Source: Comamonadaceae bacterium OH2545_COT-014 (GTDB taxonomy: Bacteria > Pseudomonadota > Gammaproteobacteria > Burkholderiales > Burkholderiaceae_C). Taken from it: a stretch of 64,000 bases of DNA. The notes under the pieces are model-generated. The model searched no databases. It was not told the origin of the DNA and saw only the letters and a list, made by a program, of their open reading frames with translations. Numbering within the stretch: position 1 is the stretch's first letter; the number at the start of each line of letters is the position of its first letter. Of the stretch, positions 18,548 to 28,885 are shown piece by piece. The DNA lies in the NCBI GenBank assembly GCA_003859965.1, contig RQYR01000006.1, positions 1-64,000 of the forward strand, in the 5' to 3' direction. A program made the translations under genes and the position numbers.

Positions 18548-21403
18548 TCAAGCGGACACGGAGGCAGGGGTCGCGGAGGCGGGGGCGGGCGATGCCACAT
18601 CGCCGCCCGCGTCGCCAAACAGGTGCTGCCACAACGCCAGGATGGCGGCCTGTTCGGCGGCCAGCGGGGCCAGGTCCACCTGGGTGCTTTCCTCGTTCAG
18701 CCGGGCGTGGTGCTGCACGCGGCGCAGCTGGCGGTAGGCGCTGGCGGCGGCCTGGCCCATGCCGGGCGGCAGCAGGGCGGCGGCTTCGGCGCGTTGCAGC
18801 AGGGCGATGTTGCCCAGGTTGGGCTCCAGCCCGGGGTGCGTGCGGGTGTGGGCCAGCACGAGGTATTGCATGGCGAATTCGGCGTCGATCATGCCGCCGG
18901 GGCTGTGCTTGATGTCGAAGCGGCCGGCGCGGGCGGGGTGGGCGGCCTGCATCTTGTGGCGCATGGCGGCGATTTCGCCGCGCAGGGCCGGCAAATCGCG
19001 CGGCGCGGTGATGACGGCGTGGCGCACGGCGTCGAAGCGGGGCGCCAGCGCCGGGTCGCCGCAGACGTAGCGGGCGCGGGTCATGGCCTGGTGTTCCCAG
19101 GTCCAGGCGGTGTTGCTGCCGCGGTTTTCCTGGTAGTCGGCATAGGCGTCGAAGCGGGTGACGAGCAGGCCGCTGCTGCCGTTGGGGCGCAGCGCGGTGT
19201 CGATCTCGAAAAGGTCGCCCTCGCCGGTCTTGGCAGTGAGCCAGCCGATGAGCTTGCGCACAAAGCCCGCATACAGGTCGGGCGCGCCGTCGTGCTCGTC
19301 ATCAAAGACGAACACGATGTCCAGGTCGCTGCCGTAGCCCAGTTCCTTGCCGCCCAGCTTGCCGTAGCCAATGATGCCGAGCGCGGGCGTGTCGCGGTGG
19401 CGCTTGCGGTAGCGCGCCCAGCACCAGCGGGCGCTGATGCTCAGCACGGTGTCGGCCAGCAGGGACAGGTCGTCGGCCACCTGCTCGACGCTGAGCGCGC
19501 CTTCCACGTCGCGCACCAGCGTGCGGAAGATTTCGGCATGGTGCGCGCGGCGCAGCAGGTTGAGCAGGTTTTCCTCGTCGTCCTCGCCGGTGATGACCAG
19601 CGCCGCCAGGCGCGCTTCCAGCTCGCGCTCGAAGGTGGCGCTGTCGAAGCGGCTGGCCAGCAGGCCGGGGCTGGCCAGTTCGTCGATGACGCCGGGGTGC
19701 TGCAACAGGTAGCGCGCGGGCCAGCGCGCCGCGCCCAGCACGCGCAGCAGGCGCTCGTGCACGGCGGGGCGCTCCATCAGCAGGGCCAGGTAGCTTTCGC
19801 GGCGCAGCAGCGGCTCCAGCCAGTCGGCCAGGCGCAGCGCGGCTTCGGGGCTGGCGCGGCCCAGGGCCAGCCAGTCAGCGGTGCGCTGCATCAGGTGCCA
19901 CAGGCGCGCGCGCGCCTGCTCGCGCAGGGCCAGCACGCGCGGGTGTTCGCGCCAGGCGGCCACGCGCTGGCGCACGGGCTCCGGCAGGCGGGGCAGCAAG
20001 TCATCAAGATCAGGCGTCGCTTCAGGCAGGCGGGTATTGCCTGAGGTGCTATTTTTTTTGCAGCAACCTTGGCAATTATCGTTTTCGGCGCCAAGCAGGC
20101 GGTCGAACTCCTGGGCCACGGTTTCGCGGTGGGCGTGCAGCGCCTGGAGAAAGTCGCTGGCGCTGGCAAAGCCCATGCTGTGGGCCAGCCAGTCCAAGTC
20201 GGCGTCCTGGGTGGGCAGCACGTGGGTTTGCTGGTCGTCCAGGTACTGGATGCGGTGCTCGGCGCGGCGCAGAAAGATGTAGGCAGCGGCCAGCGCAGCC
20301 GCGGTGCCGGGCGGCATGAGCCCGGCGCGGGCCACGCGCTGCAAGGCTTGCAGCGTGGGCCGGGTGCGCAGCTCGGGAAACTGGCCGCCGCGCACCACTT
20401 GCAGCAGTTGCACGGTGAATTCAATTTCGCGGATGCCGCCGCGCGAGAGTTTGACGTCGCCCGCGCGTTCGGGCCGCCCCGCGCTGCGCTTGGCGGCGTG
20501 TTCGCGGATTTGCCGGTGCAGCGTGCGCAGCGACTCGAACACGTTGTAGTCAAGGTATTTGCGAAACACGAAGGGCAGCACCACGCGGCGCAGGGCGTGC
20601 GCGCTGCGCCCGGTGATGGCCGCGCGCGGCGCGACCACGCGGCTTTTCAGCCAGGCAAAGCGCTCCCATTCGCGGCCCTGCACCTGCATGTATTCGGCCA
20701 GCGCGTCGAGCGAGCAGACGGGCGGGCCGCTGTTGCCGTTGGGGCGCAGCGCCAGGTCGATGCGGAACACGAAGCCGTGCTCCGTGACGTCGCCAATCAG
20801 CGCGTAAATCTGCCGCACGGCGCGGGTGAAGTATTCCTGCGCCGTGATGCGGCCGCGCCCCTGCGGCGTGCCGGTGGTTTCGCCGTCGGCGTCATAGACG
20901 TAGATCAGGTCGATGTCGCTGGAGACATTCAGCTCGCGCGCGCCCAGCTTGCCCATGCCCACCACCCACAGCTCGGCGCGCCGGCCCTTGGCAGTCATGG
21001 GCGCGCCGTGGCGCGCATCCAGCGTGGCCAGGGCTTCCCGGCAGGCTTCGTCCAGCGCCAGTTCGGCCAGCCAGGTCATGGCCTGGGTCACGGTTTCCAG
21101 CGGCGCGCCCTGCTCGCAGTCCAGCACGGCCAGCCGCTCCAGCAGCAACTGGCGCAGGATGCGCAGCGCCGCGCCCGTAGCATGGCCGGCCGCGCGCAGC
21201 GCCGCCAGCGTGGCAGCCAGGCTGGCGGGCGTGGGCGCGCCGGGCGGCAGCAGGGCCAGTTCATCGGCGTAGCGGCGGCGCAGGCGCTGCACCAGGCGCG
21301 AATGGGCGGCCAGGCCGTCGCCAGCGGGCGCCAGCGTGGCGGAAACAAAAGGGGACAGGATTTCTCCAGCGGCGGCTGAACCGTGGGCCTGGGTGCGGGT
21401 CAT
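18548..21403 (-). CDS. glnE: Bifunctional glutamine synthetase adenylyltransferase/deadenylase
   Basis: A 951-residue enzyme that adenylylates and deadenylylates glutamine synthetase in response to PII. Two nucleotidyltransferase domains are visible: the N-terminal one with [20 protein letters not shown] and the C-terminal one with [20 protein letters not shown]. Each is followed by an LRPNG motif. Residues about 443-463 ([20 protein letters not shown]) lie in the linker after the first domain and are encoded by a REP-like repeat, giving local low GC and an A8 run. The start ATG 21403 has GGAAAG upstream; MERKI at 21418 is possible. Confidence 0.95.
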   Translation of the reverse strand: MTRTQAHGSAAAGEILSPFVSATLAPAGDGLAAHSRLVQRLRRRYADELALLPPGAPTPASLAATLAALRAAGHATGAALRILRQLLLERLAVLDCEQGAPLETVTQAMTWLAELALDEACREALATLDARHGAPMTAKGRRAELWVVGMGKLGARELNVSSDIDLIYVYDADGETTGTPQGRGRITAQEYFTRAVRQIYALIGDVTEHGFVFRIDLALRPNGNSGPPVCSLDALAEYMQVQGREWERFAWLKSRVVAPRAAITGRSAHALRRVVLPFVFRKYLDYNVFESLRTLHRQIREHAAKRSAGRPERAGDVKLSRGGIREIEFTVQLLQVVRGGQFPELRTRPTLQALQRVARAGLMPPGTAAALAAAYIFLRRAEHRIQYLDDQQTHVLPTQDADLDWLAHSMGFASASDFLQALHAHRETVAQEFDRLLGAENDNCQGCCKKNSTSGNTRLPEATPDLDDLLPRLPEPVRQRVAAWREHPRVLALREQARARLWHLMQRTADWLALGRASPEAALRLADWLEPLLRRESYLALLMERPAVHERLLRVLGAARWPARYLLQHPGVIDELASPGLLASRFDSATFERELEARLAALVITGEDDEENLLNLLRRAHHAEIFRTLVRDVEGALSVEQVADDLSLLADTVLSISARWCWARYRKRHRDTPALGIIGYGKLGGKELGYGSDLDIVFVFDDEHDGAPDLYAGFVRKLIGWLTAKTGEGDLFEIDTALRPNGSSGLLVTRFDAYADYQENRGSNTAWTWEHQAMTRARYVCGDPALAPRFDAVRHAVITAPRDLPALRGEIAAMRHKMQAAHPARAGRFDIKHSPGGMIDAEFAMQYLVLAHTRTHPGLEPNLGNIALLQRAEAAALLPPGMGQAAASAYRQLRRVQHHARLNEESTQVDLAPLAAEQAAILALWQHLFGDAGGDVASPAPASATPASVSA
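20015..20075. repeat. REP-like dispersed repeat inside glnE (copy F)
   Basis: The plus strand reads CAGGCA-loop-TGCCTG, then GTGCTAT, a T8 run and GCAGCAACC. This is the same order as the 3' half of copy C at 38656 (GGCC-loop-GGCCTGA, CAGCTAT, T-run, TAGCAA). The repeat is read through in frame. Confidence 0.6.
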
Positions 21404-21473
21404 AATTTTTCTTTCCATACCAGCCCGCCCATTCGCCTTGTTCCGTTCCTCGCTCCGACTTGCCGCCCGCCTC

Positions 21474-24400
21474 ATGACAGCGGCGCTGTGGCTCATGGTG
21501 GCGCTGGCGCTGCTGGCCGCGCTGGCGTGGGGCGTGCTGCACTGGGCCATTGTGCCTCGTATCGACGATTTCCGTCCGCGCCTCGAGCAACTGGCCGCGC
21601 GCGCGCTGGGGGCGCCCGTCACCATCGGCCGCCTGCAAGCCGTGGCCAACGGGCTGGTGCCCGCCGTGGCGCTGCACGAGCTGGCGGTGCAGGGCGATGA
21701 CGGCCAGCCCGCGCTGCGCGTGCCGCGCGCGCTGGCGGCGTTTTCGGTGCGCTCGCTGGCGCGCCGGGGCTTCGAGCAGCTGGTGATCGACGGCCCCGAA
21801 CTGCAGGCGCGCCGCACCGCCGATGGCCGCCTGCTCATCGCCGGAATCGACCTCTCCGGCGACGCCAGCGCCGACACCGCCGTGGCCGACTGGTTCTTCT
21901 CGCAGCCCGAGTTGCTGCTGCGCGGCGGCCAGGTGCGCTGGGTGGACGACAAGCGCGGCGCGCCGCCCGTCACGCTGTCGGACGTGCGGCTGCTTATCCG
22001 CAACGGCCCGCGCCGCCACCAGATGCAGCTGGACGCCACGCCCGAGGCCGCCTGGGGCGAGCGTTTCACGCTGGTGGGGCACTTCCGCCAGCCGCTGCTG
22101 GCGCGCCACGCAGGCCAGTGGCAGCGCTGGAGCGGCCGCGCCTGGGCCAGCCTGCCGCGCATCGACGTCTCGCGCCTGCGCCAGTACGCCGAGCTGGGCA
22201 TTGACCTGCGCGAAGGCCACGGCGCGCTGCGCGCCTGGGTCGAGGTGCAGGACGGCCGCTTGCGCGCCGCCACCGCCGACGTGGCGCTGGGCCGCGTGGC
22301 TGCTGTGCTGGCCCCGCGCCTGCCGCCGCTGGCGCTGCACGCGCTTACGGGCCGGGTAGAATGGGAGCACACCGCCCAGGGCATGGCCCTGCGCACGCGC
22401 GACTTGCGCTTCGAGGACGCGGGCGGCAGCGCCTGGCCGGGCGGCAACATCGCCCTCACGCTGCGCGACGGGGCCGGGGGCGCGGCCACCGGCGGCGGCG
22501 AGTTGCGCGCCGACCGGCTCGACCTGGCCGCCCTGGCGCGCCTGGCCGCCGCCCTGCCGCTGGGCGAGGCCGTGCACGCCCGGCTGGCCGCGCACCCGGT
22601 GCAAGGGCTGGTGGAGCACCTGTCGGCCGACTGGACCGGCCCGCTGCCAGCGCCCACCGACTGGCGCGTGCGCCTGAAAGCCAGCGGCCTGGCCGTGGCC
22701 GCGCAAGCCGCGGCCCGCGCGGGCGATGCCGGCCTGCCCGGCATCGAAGGCGCCACGCTGGACGTGGACGCCCGCCCCGGCGAAGGCACGGCCACGCTGG
22801 CCATTGCCCATGGCGCGCTCAGCTTTCCCGGCGTGTTCGAGGAGCCGCGCATTGCCCTCACGTCGCTGAACGCCGGCGCGCGCTGGCGCGTGCAGGGCGA
22901 GCACATCGCCATCGACGTGGACGAGCTGCGCCTGCACAACGCCGACGCCACCGGCCGCTTCAAGGCCCGCTGGCACACCAGCGACCCCGCCGCCTCGCGC
23001 AGCGGCTCGCGCTTTCCGGGCGTGCTGGATTTGCAGGGCCGCTTCAGCCGAGCCAATGGCGCGCGCGTGCACCGTTACCTGCCGCTGGGCATTCCGCCCG
23101 AAGCGCGCCACTACGTGCGCGACGCCATCCGCGAAGGCGAGGCGCGCGATGTGGCGGTGCGCATCCAGGGCGATTTGTGGGACATACCGTTCGACCGCCC
23201 CGGCGCCCAGGGCCAATTCCGCTTTGCCGGGCAGGTGCGCAACGTGCGCATGGCCTACGTGCCGCGCCGCCTGCAGCCCGCGGCGCAAGCGCCCTGGCCC
23301 GCGCTCACCGGGCTGACGGGCGAGCTGGTGTTCGAGCGCAACGGCATGCACGTGCGCAACGCGCGCGCCAGCGTGCAGGGCCACCCCGGCTGGCAATTCG
23401 AGCAGATTGACGCGCGCATCCCCGACCTGGGCCACACCCGCGTGCTGGTGCAAGGCCACGGGCGCGGCCCGCTGGCTGCGGCGCTGGGCATCGTGCGCGC
23501 CTCGCCCGTGGCGCAGTTCACCAGCCACGCGCTCGACCGCGCCGAAGCCACGGGCGAGGGGCAACTGCGCCTCTCGCTTGATTTGCCGGTGATGCACATC
23601 GAACAGGCCCAGGCGCGCGGCGAAGTCACCCTGGCCGGCAACAACCTGCTGTTCACGCCGCAAGCGCCGCTGCTGCAAGACGTGCATGGCCGCATCAGCT
23701 TCTCGGAAACCGGCTTTGCCGTGCACGACGCGCGTGTGCGCCTGCTCGGCGGCGAAGCCGTGGTCAGCGGCGGCATGGGCGACGCGGCCAACGTGCCCCA
23801 TGCGCCCAACCCGCCCCCGACGGCGCCACGGGTGCGCCTGCATGCGCGCGGCACCGCCAGCGCCGACGGCCTGCGCGCCATGCGCGACTGGGGGCCGGTG
23901 CCCGGCATCGCCGCGCGCGCCAGCGGCAGCGCCGCTTACGAGGCCGTCATCGGCTTCACGGATGACGAGCCAGACGTGCGCGTCACCAGCGACCTGCGCG
24001 GCCTGGCCGTGGACCTGCCCGCGCCGCTGGCCAAACCGGCCGAAGCCGCCTGGCCGCTGCGCTATGAACGCCGCGCGCAGCCCGGCACGCCGCACGACCG
24101 CCTGCACCTGAGCGTGGCCAACCGCCTGCGCGTGGAGGTAGAGCGCGCCACCACCGGCCAAGGCGCGGCTGCCGCCACCCGCGTGCTGCGCGGCTCAGCC
24201 GCTCTGGGCGACGGGGCCGCGCCGCTGCCCGCCGCCGCCCTGCCCGCCAGCGGCGTGACCGCCCACGCCACGCTGGCGCGCCTGGACGCCGACGCCTGGG
24301 AAAAAGCGCTGGACGCCGTTTTCCCCGCCGCCGCTGCCACCAGCGCCCCCCCGCCCGCCAACGCCCGGGCCACATCCGCGCCAGCCACGCCAGCCACGCC

Positions 24401-25802
24401 AGCCGCAGCGGCCACGGCGCCTGCGCCCTCGCTGGCCCCGGCGGCGGACTACCGCCCCACCCGCCTGAGCCTGCGCAGCGGCCAGCTGCTGGCCGGCGGG
24501 CGCACCTGGCATGACGTCACAGCCACCGGCACGCGCGAAGGCCGCTACTGGCGCGCCAGCGTGCAGGCGCGCGAGCTGGCGGGCCAGCTCGAATACCGCG
24601 AAGCCAGCGCCAACGACGCCGGCCTGCTGCACGCCCGCCTGGCACACCTGACGCTGCCTGACCCCGCCCCCGGCGACGGCGCCGAGGCCGCCAGCGGCGC
24701 GGGCCATGACGGCCACGCCATCCCGCTGGCGGACGAGCCGCCCTCGCGCATTCCCGCGCTTGACGTGGCCGTGCAGCACTTCACCCTGGGCAGCAAACCG
24801 CTGGGCCGCCTGGAGGTGCAGGCCGTCAACCAGGGCGCGGGCGAATGGCGCCTGAACGGCCTGCGCCTGCACACTGGCGAAGCCGCTTTCAGCGCCCAGG
24901 GCCGCTGGGCCGCCCCGCAGCCGGGCGCGCCGCGCCGCACGGCGCTGGATTTCACGCTGGCGCTGCACGACACCGGCGCGCTGCTCACCCGTCTGGGCAT
25001 GCCCGGCGTGGTGCGCGGCGGGCGCGGCCAGCTCCGGGGCCAGGTGGCCTGGACCGGCGCGCCCACCACGCCGCACTACGCCAGCATGGGCGGCCAGCTG
25101 CACCTGGACGTGGGGCGCGGCCAGTTCCTCAAGGCCGACCCCGGCGCGGCCAAGCTGCTTGGCGTGCTCAGCCTGCAGGCGCTGCCGCGCCGGCTGACGC
25201 TGGACTTCCGCGACGTTTTCAGCCAGGGCTTTGCCTTCGACTTCGTGCGCGGCGACGTGCAGGTGGCCCAGGGCATTGCCTCCACCCGCAACCTGCAAAT
25301 GAAAGGCGCCAGCGCCGCCGTGCTGCTGGAAGGCCGCGCCGACATCGCCCGCGAAACGCAAGACCTGAGCGTGCTGGTGGTGCCCGAGATCGACGCCGGC
25401 AACGCCGCGCTGCTGGCCACCCTCATCAACCCCGCCGTGGGGCTGGCCACCTTCATCGCGCAACTGGCGCTGCGCGAACCGCTCACGCGCGCCAGCACCC
25501 GCGAATTCCACATTGGCGGCCCCTGGCGCGACCCGGTCGTGACCCCGCTGGGGCGGCCACGCCCGCGCGCCGCCGCCCCGGCGGATGCCGCTTCCGCGCC
25601 GCAAGCGGCGGCCAGCGCCCCGGCCACTGCCGACGCACCGGCCCAGCCGGCCTCGTCCGCCCCACCCGCCATGGGGACGCAAGCAACCGATGGCCCTGAC
25701 TCGCCCGGGGCCGCCGAAACCGCCGCGCCCGCCAGTGCGCCCACGATGGCCGCGCCCGCAGCGCCTTCGGCCATCCCTTCCACCCTGTCCGCCCCTCTTT
25801 GA
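21474..25802 (+). CDS. YhdP-family AsmA-like envelope protein
   Basis: A protein of about 1442 residues with one N-terminal membrane anchor (LWLMVALALLAALAWGVL), then a very long periplasmic part. The start of that part, PRIDDFRPRLEQLAARALG, is typical of YhdP. The C-terminal AsmA-like region includes RLTLDFRDVFSQGFAFD, GLATFIAQLALREPL and EFHIGGPWRDPVVTPL. YhdP-class proteins are bridge-like proteins that carry phospholipid to the outer membrane, which fits the mla genes elsewhere in the window. The last 75 residues are an Ala/Pro tail ended by a solitary palindromic-repeat end. TTG at 21438 is a possible longer start. It is divergent from glnE. Confidence 0.88.
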   Translation: MTAALWLMVALALLAALAWGVLHWAIVPRIDDFRPRLEQLAARALGAPVTIGRLQAVANGLVPAVALHELAVQGDDGQPALRVPRALAAFSVRSLARRGFEQLVIDGPELQARRTADGRLLIAGIDLSGDASADTAVADWFFSQPELLLRGGQVRWVDDKRGAPPVTLSDVRLLIRNGPRRHQMQLDATPEAAWGERFTLVGHFRQPLLARHAGQWQRWSGRAWASLPRIDVSRLRQYAELGIDLREGHGALRAWVEVQDGRLRAATADVALGRVAAVLAPRLPPLALHALTGRVEWEHTAQGMALRTRDLRFEDAGGSAWPGGNIALTLRDGAGGAATGGGELRADRLDLAALARLAAALPLGEAVHARLAAHPVQGLVEHLSADWTGPLPAPTDWRVRLKASGLAVAAQAAARAGDAGLPGIEGATLDVDARPGEGTATLAIAHGALSFPGVFEEPRIALTSLNAGARWRVQGEHIAIDVDELRLHNADATGRFKARWHTSDPAASRSGSRFPGVLDLQGRFSRANGARVHRYLPLGIPPEARHYVRDAIREGEARDVAVRIQGDLWDIPFDRPGAQGQFRFAGQVRNVRMAYVPRRLQPAAQAPWPALTGLTGELVFERNGMHVRNARASVQGHPGWQFEQIDARIPDLGHTRVLVQGHGRGPLAAALGIVRASPVAQFTSHALDRAEATGEGQLRLSLDLPVMHIEQAQARGEVTLAGNNLLFTPQAPLLQDVHGRISFSETGFAVHDARVRLLGGEAVVSGGMGDAANVPHAPNPPPTAPRVRLHARGTASADGLRAMRDWGPVPGIAARASGSAAYEAVIGFTDDEPDVRVTSDLRGLAVDLPAPLAKPAEAAWPLRYERRAQPGTPHDRLHLSVANRLRVEVERATTGQGAAAATRVLRGSAALGDGAAPLPAAALPASGVTAHATLARLDADAWEKALDAVFPAAAATSAPPPANARATSAPATPATPAAAATAPAPSLAPAADYRPTRLSLRSGQLLAGGRTWHDVTATGTREGRYWRASVQARELAGQLEYREASANDAGLLHARLAHLTLPDPAPGDGAEAASGAGHDGHAIPLADEPPSRIPALDVAVQHFTLGSKPLGRLEVQAVNQGAGEWRLNGLRLHTGEAAFSAQGRWAAPQPGAPRRTALDFTLALHDTGALLTRLGMPGVVRGGRGQLRGQVAWTGAPTTPHYASMGGQLHLDVGRGQFLKADPGAAKLLGVLSLQALPRRLTLDFRDVFSQGFAFDFVRGDVQVAQGIASTRNLQMKGASAAVLLEGRADIARETQDLSVLVVPEIDAGNAALLATLINPAVGLATFIAQLALREPLTRASTREFHIGGPWRDPVVTPLGRPRPRAAAPADAASAPQAAASAPATADAPAQPASSAPPAMGTQATDGPDSPGAAETAAPASAPTMAAPAAPSAIPSTLSAPL

Positions 25803-25813
25803 ACAGGTTCTTA
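25797..25813. repeat. Solitary end of the MITE-like repeat
   Basis: CTTTGAACAGGTTCTTA is identical to the right terminus of the element at 6573. No body or partner end follows. It provides the TGA stop codon of the yhdP gene. Confidence 0.65.
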
Positions 25814-25847
25814 CCTCCGCCAAACCCGCGCCCTCCGCCGCCACGCC

Positions 25848-26681
25848 ATGAAAGTCGCTGCCCTGCAAACCGTTTCCACCCCGCGCCTGCCAGACAACCT
25901 GGACGCCGCCGCCCGCCTGCTGACGCAAGCCGCGCACGCCGGGGCCGAGCTGGCCGTGCTGCCCGAATATTTCTGCCTCATGGGCCAGCGCGACACCGAC
26001 AAGCTCGCCATCGCCGAGGCCTTCGGCGACGGCCCCATCCAGCAGTGGCTGGCTACGCAGGCGCGCACGCTGGGCCTGTGGATCGTGGGCGGCACGCTGC
26101 CGTTGCGCCTTGAAAGCGAAGGCGCGCCGCGGCCCGCCACCCGCGTGCACAACAGCGTGCTGGCCTTCTCGCCCCAGGGCGAATGCGTGGCGCGCTACGA
26201 CAAGATTCACCTGTTCCGCTTTCACGACGGCGAGCGCCATTACGACGAAGCCGCCGTGCTCCAGGCCGGGCGCACGCCCGTGCAGTTCACGCTGCCCGCG
26301 CGCGACGGCCACGCCTGGCGCATCGGCCTGTCGGTCTGCTACGACCTGCGCTTTCCCGAGCTGTACCGCGCCTACGCCGCGCAAGGCGCCGACCTGCTGC
26401 TGGTGCCCAGCGCCTTCACCTACGTCACTGGCCAGGCCCACTGGGAAGTGCTGCTGCGCGCCCGCGCCATCGAGAACCTTTGCGCCGTGGTCGCCCCCGC
26501 CCAGGGCGGCACGCATGAAAACGGCCGCCGCACCTGGGGCCGCAGCATGGTGGTGGACGCCTGGGGCCAGGTGCTGGCCCTGCACGCCGAAGGCCCGGGC
26601 CTGGCCGTGGCCGAGCTGGACGCCGCCGCCCAGGCCGCGCGCCGCGCCAGCCTGCCCGCGCTGGGCCACCGCGTGCTGTGA
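25848..26681 (+). CDS. Carbon-nitrogen hydrolase, nitrilase superfamily (Nit1/deaminated-glutathione amidase-like)
   Basis: A 277-residue cytoplasmic amidohydrolase. The catalytic triad is visible: Glu in LAVLPEYFCLMG near residue 41, Lys in YDKIHLFRF near 122, and Cys in LSVCYDLRFPELYR near 165. The KIHLFRF and CYDLRFPE text matches the Nit branch, which removes deaminated glutathione made by transaminase side reactions. The stop overlaps the start of the kinase gene as GTGA. Confidence 0.9.
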   Translation: MKVAALQTVSTPRLPDNLDAAARLLTQAAHAGAELAVLPEYFCLMGQRDTDKLAIAEAFGDGPIQQWLATQARTLGLWIVGGTLPLRLESEGAPRPATRVHNSVLAFSPQGECVARYDKIHLFRFHDGERHYDEAAVLQAGRTPVQFTLPARDGHAWRIGLSVCYDLRFPELYRAYAAQGADLLLVPSAFTYVTGQAHWEVLLRARAIENLCAVVAPAQGGTHENGRRTWGRSMVVDAWGQVLALHAEGPGLAVAELDAAAQAARRASLPALGHRVL

Positions 26682-28738
26682 ACCTGCTGCCCGCCTGGCT
26701 GGCGCAAAAATGGCCCCAGCGCCCGTCCATACAGCGATGGGCGCTATGGTTTTTGCTCATCGCCCTGGTGGCCGCGCTGCTGGCCACCCTGGTCTGGCTG
26801 GCGCGCGGGCATGAGCTGGAGCAGATGCAGCGCGCGCTCGACCGCGACAACGCCGACGCCGCCGCCGACCTGCGCCGCGCCTTCGCCCGCAACGCCCAAA
26901 CCCTGCACGGCCTGCGGCTGGAAACCGGCGCCCCCGCCGCCCTGGACGACTGGCGCCAGCACGCCCGCCGCCTGCTGGACGAACACCCCGAATGGCTGCG
27001 CCTGGAATGGCGCAACGCCCGGCTGGCCCTGCTGGCCGCCGCCGACAGCCCCTACAGCGCGCCGCTGTCCACCCACGGCGCGCCCGCACTCGACGCCGCC
27101 GCGGCCTGCCACCTCGCCGCCCGCCAGGGCAGCCCGGCCTACGCGCCCAGCCAGTACATGCCGCAGCAAAACGGGCTGGGACAGGAGGTGATGGCGCTGT
27201 GCGTGCCCGTGGATGGCGGCCATGGCCGGCGCGGCTACGCCGTGGCCGTGTACTCGCTCGGCGGCGTGCTGGCGCACCTGCTGGACGATGCCCACACCCG
27301 CCGCCAGCAAACCGCGCTGACCGAAGCCGACGGCACCCGCCTGGCCGTGCGCGGCCACGCGCGGCGCGGCTCGCGCATCTTCACCTCGCGCCAAATCCTT
27401 GACCTGCCCGGCGCCGTGCTGGTGCTGCGCATGGACGGCTGGCGCATGCTGCCCGACCTGTTTCCCAACCTGCTCACCGCGCTGGTGACGGCGCTCACCA
27501 TCGCCCTGCTCACGGTGCTGGGCCTGCTGCTGCGCGATTTGCGCCGCCGCCAGCAGGCCGAACACGCGCTGGCCGAGGCGCTGGCCTTCCGCAAGGCCAT
27601 GGAAGACTCGCTCGTCACCGGGCTGCGCGCGCGCGACCGCGAAGGCCGCATCACCTACGTCAACCCCGCCTTCTGCGCCATGGTGGGCTACAGCGCCGAC
27701 GAGCTGCTGGGCCACGGCATGCCCTACCCCTACTGGCCGCCCGAGCGCGCGCACGAATACGGCCAGCGCCAGGCCGTGCGCCTGGCCGGCGGGCTGCGGC
27801 CCGAGCAGGAAGGGGTGGAAGGCGAGTTCCAGCGCCGCGACGGCACGCGCTTTCCGGTGCTCATCATCGAAGCGCCGCTGATCGACGCCGCCGGCCGCCA
27901 GACCGGCTGGATGAGCGCCTTCGTGGACCTCAGCGAGCAGCGCCGCATGGAAGCGCTTTCCCGCGCCAGCCAGGAACGCCTGCAAGCCACCGCCCGCCTG
28001 GCCACCGTGGGCGAAATGGCCTCGCTGCTCAGCCATGAGCTGAACCAGCCGCTGGCCGTGATCGCCAGCTACGCCACCGGCTCGCTCAACCTGCTGGACG
28101 CCGCCGTGAACGGCCCCGCCCCCTCCGCCAGCGACAGCGAGCACCTGCGCACCGCGCTGGCCCGCATTGCCGAGCAGGCCAGCCGCGCCGGCCGCGTCAT
28201 CCACAGCGTGCATGACGCCGTGCGCCGTGGCAGCAGCGCCCGCCGGGCCGTGGCGCCGCAGGCGCTGGTGGACGCCGTGCTGCCCCTGGTGCGGCTGCAC
28301 GCGCGCCAGCTGCACGTGGCGGTGCAAGCCGATGTGCCGCCCACGCTGCCCGCCGTCTGGTGCGACCCCACCATGATCGAGCAAGTGCTGCTCAACCTGG
28401 CGCGCAACGCCTTGCAGGCCATGAGCGCCACCCCCGCGCCGCTGCGCCGCCTGCACCTGGCCGCCGGCATCGCCCAGGCGGCCGATGGCGCCCCCGCCCC
28501 CGGCCCCGCGCACGTCACCTTCAGCGTGGCCGACCACGGCAGCGGCATCAGCGACGCCGTGGCCGCCCAGCTGTTCACCCCGTTTTTCACCACCAAGGCC
28601 GAAGGCATGGGCATGGGGCTGTCGCTGTGCCGCACCGTTGTGGAGCAGCACGGCGGCCGCCTCACCCACGCCCCCCACGCGCCGCAAGGCACGGTGTTTC
28701 GCTTCACCCTGCCCGTGGCGCCGCCTGCCGCGCCGTGA
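26678..28738 (+). CDS. PAS-domain sensor histidine kinase (orphan)
   Basis: A 686-residue inner-membrane kinase. A membrane helix at about 20-42 and a second near 265-285 enclose a periplasmic sensor region. A PAS domain follows at about 310-420 (GRITYVNPAFCAMVGYSADE). The phospho-acceptor is His453 in LLSHELNQPLAVIASYA, then the N box (NLARNALQAM), G1 (VADHGSGISD) and G2 (GMGMGLSLCRTVV). The layout is like FixL/DctB-type kinases. GTG start, coupled to the nitrilase gene. No response regulator lies next to it. Confidence 0.9.
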   Translation: MNLLPAWLAQKWPQRPSIQRWALWFLLIALVAALLATLVWLARGHELEQMQRALDRDNADAAADLRRAFARNAQTLHGLRLETGAPAALDDWRQHARRLLDEHPEWLRLEWRNARLALLAAADSPYSAPLSTHGAPALDAAAACHLAARQGSPAYAPSQYMPQQNGLGQEVMALCVPVDGGHGRRGYAVAVYSLGGVLAHLLDDAHTRRQQTALTEADGTRLAVRGHARRGSRIFTSRQILDLPGAVLVLRMDGWRMLPDLFPNLLTALVTALTIALLTVLGLLLRDLRRRQQAEHALAEALAFRKAMEDSLVTGLRARDREGRITYVNPAFCAMVGYSADELLGHGMPYPYWPPERAHEYGQRQAVRLAGGLRPEQEGVEGEFQRRDGTRFPVLIIEAPLIDAAGRQTGWMSAFVDLSEQRRMEALSRASQERLQATARLATVGEMASLLSHELNQPLAVIASYATGSLNLLDAAVNGPAPSASDSEHLRTALARIAEQASRAGRVIHSVHDAVRRGSSARRAVAPQALVDAVLPLVRLHARQLHVAVQADVPPTLPAVWCDPTMIEQVLLNLARNALQAMSATPAPLRRLHLAAGIAQAADGAPAPGPAHVTFSVADHGSGISDAVAAQLFTPFFTTKAEGMGMGLSLCRTVVEQHGGRLTHAPHAPQGTVFRFTLPVAPPAAP

Positions 28739-28790
28739 GAACCCCCGGCGCCGGCATGCACGGCGTGCCCGTGCACCGCCCGCGGGACTT

Positions 28791-28850
28791 CAGCAAAAAA
28801 CGTGTTTCAGGCCGTATTCACGGCCCAAGGCGCTATCATTTTTGATTAAT
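28791..28850. repeat. REP-like dispersed repeat, copy B
   Basis: CAGCAAAAAACGTGTTTCAGGCCGTATTCACGGCCC... carries the hairpin GGCCGT-ATTC-ACGGCC, then GCGCTATCATTTTTGATTAA. The order and spacing match copy C at 38656. It fills the convergent gap between the kinase and MATE genes and may help end transcription from both sides. Confidence 0.72.
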
Positions 28851-28885
28851 CTCCACAAGCCGGAGCGCGCTTGCATCCCGCCTTT

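Noticed and set aside
18419-20044. Open frame of 541 codons antisense to glnE
   Set aside because: Composition is that of a shadow frame (Gly, Val, Gln, His, Arg runs), whereas glnE motifs on the other strand are intact.
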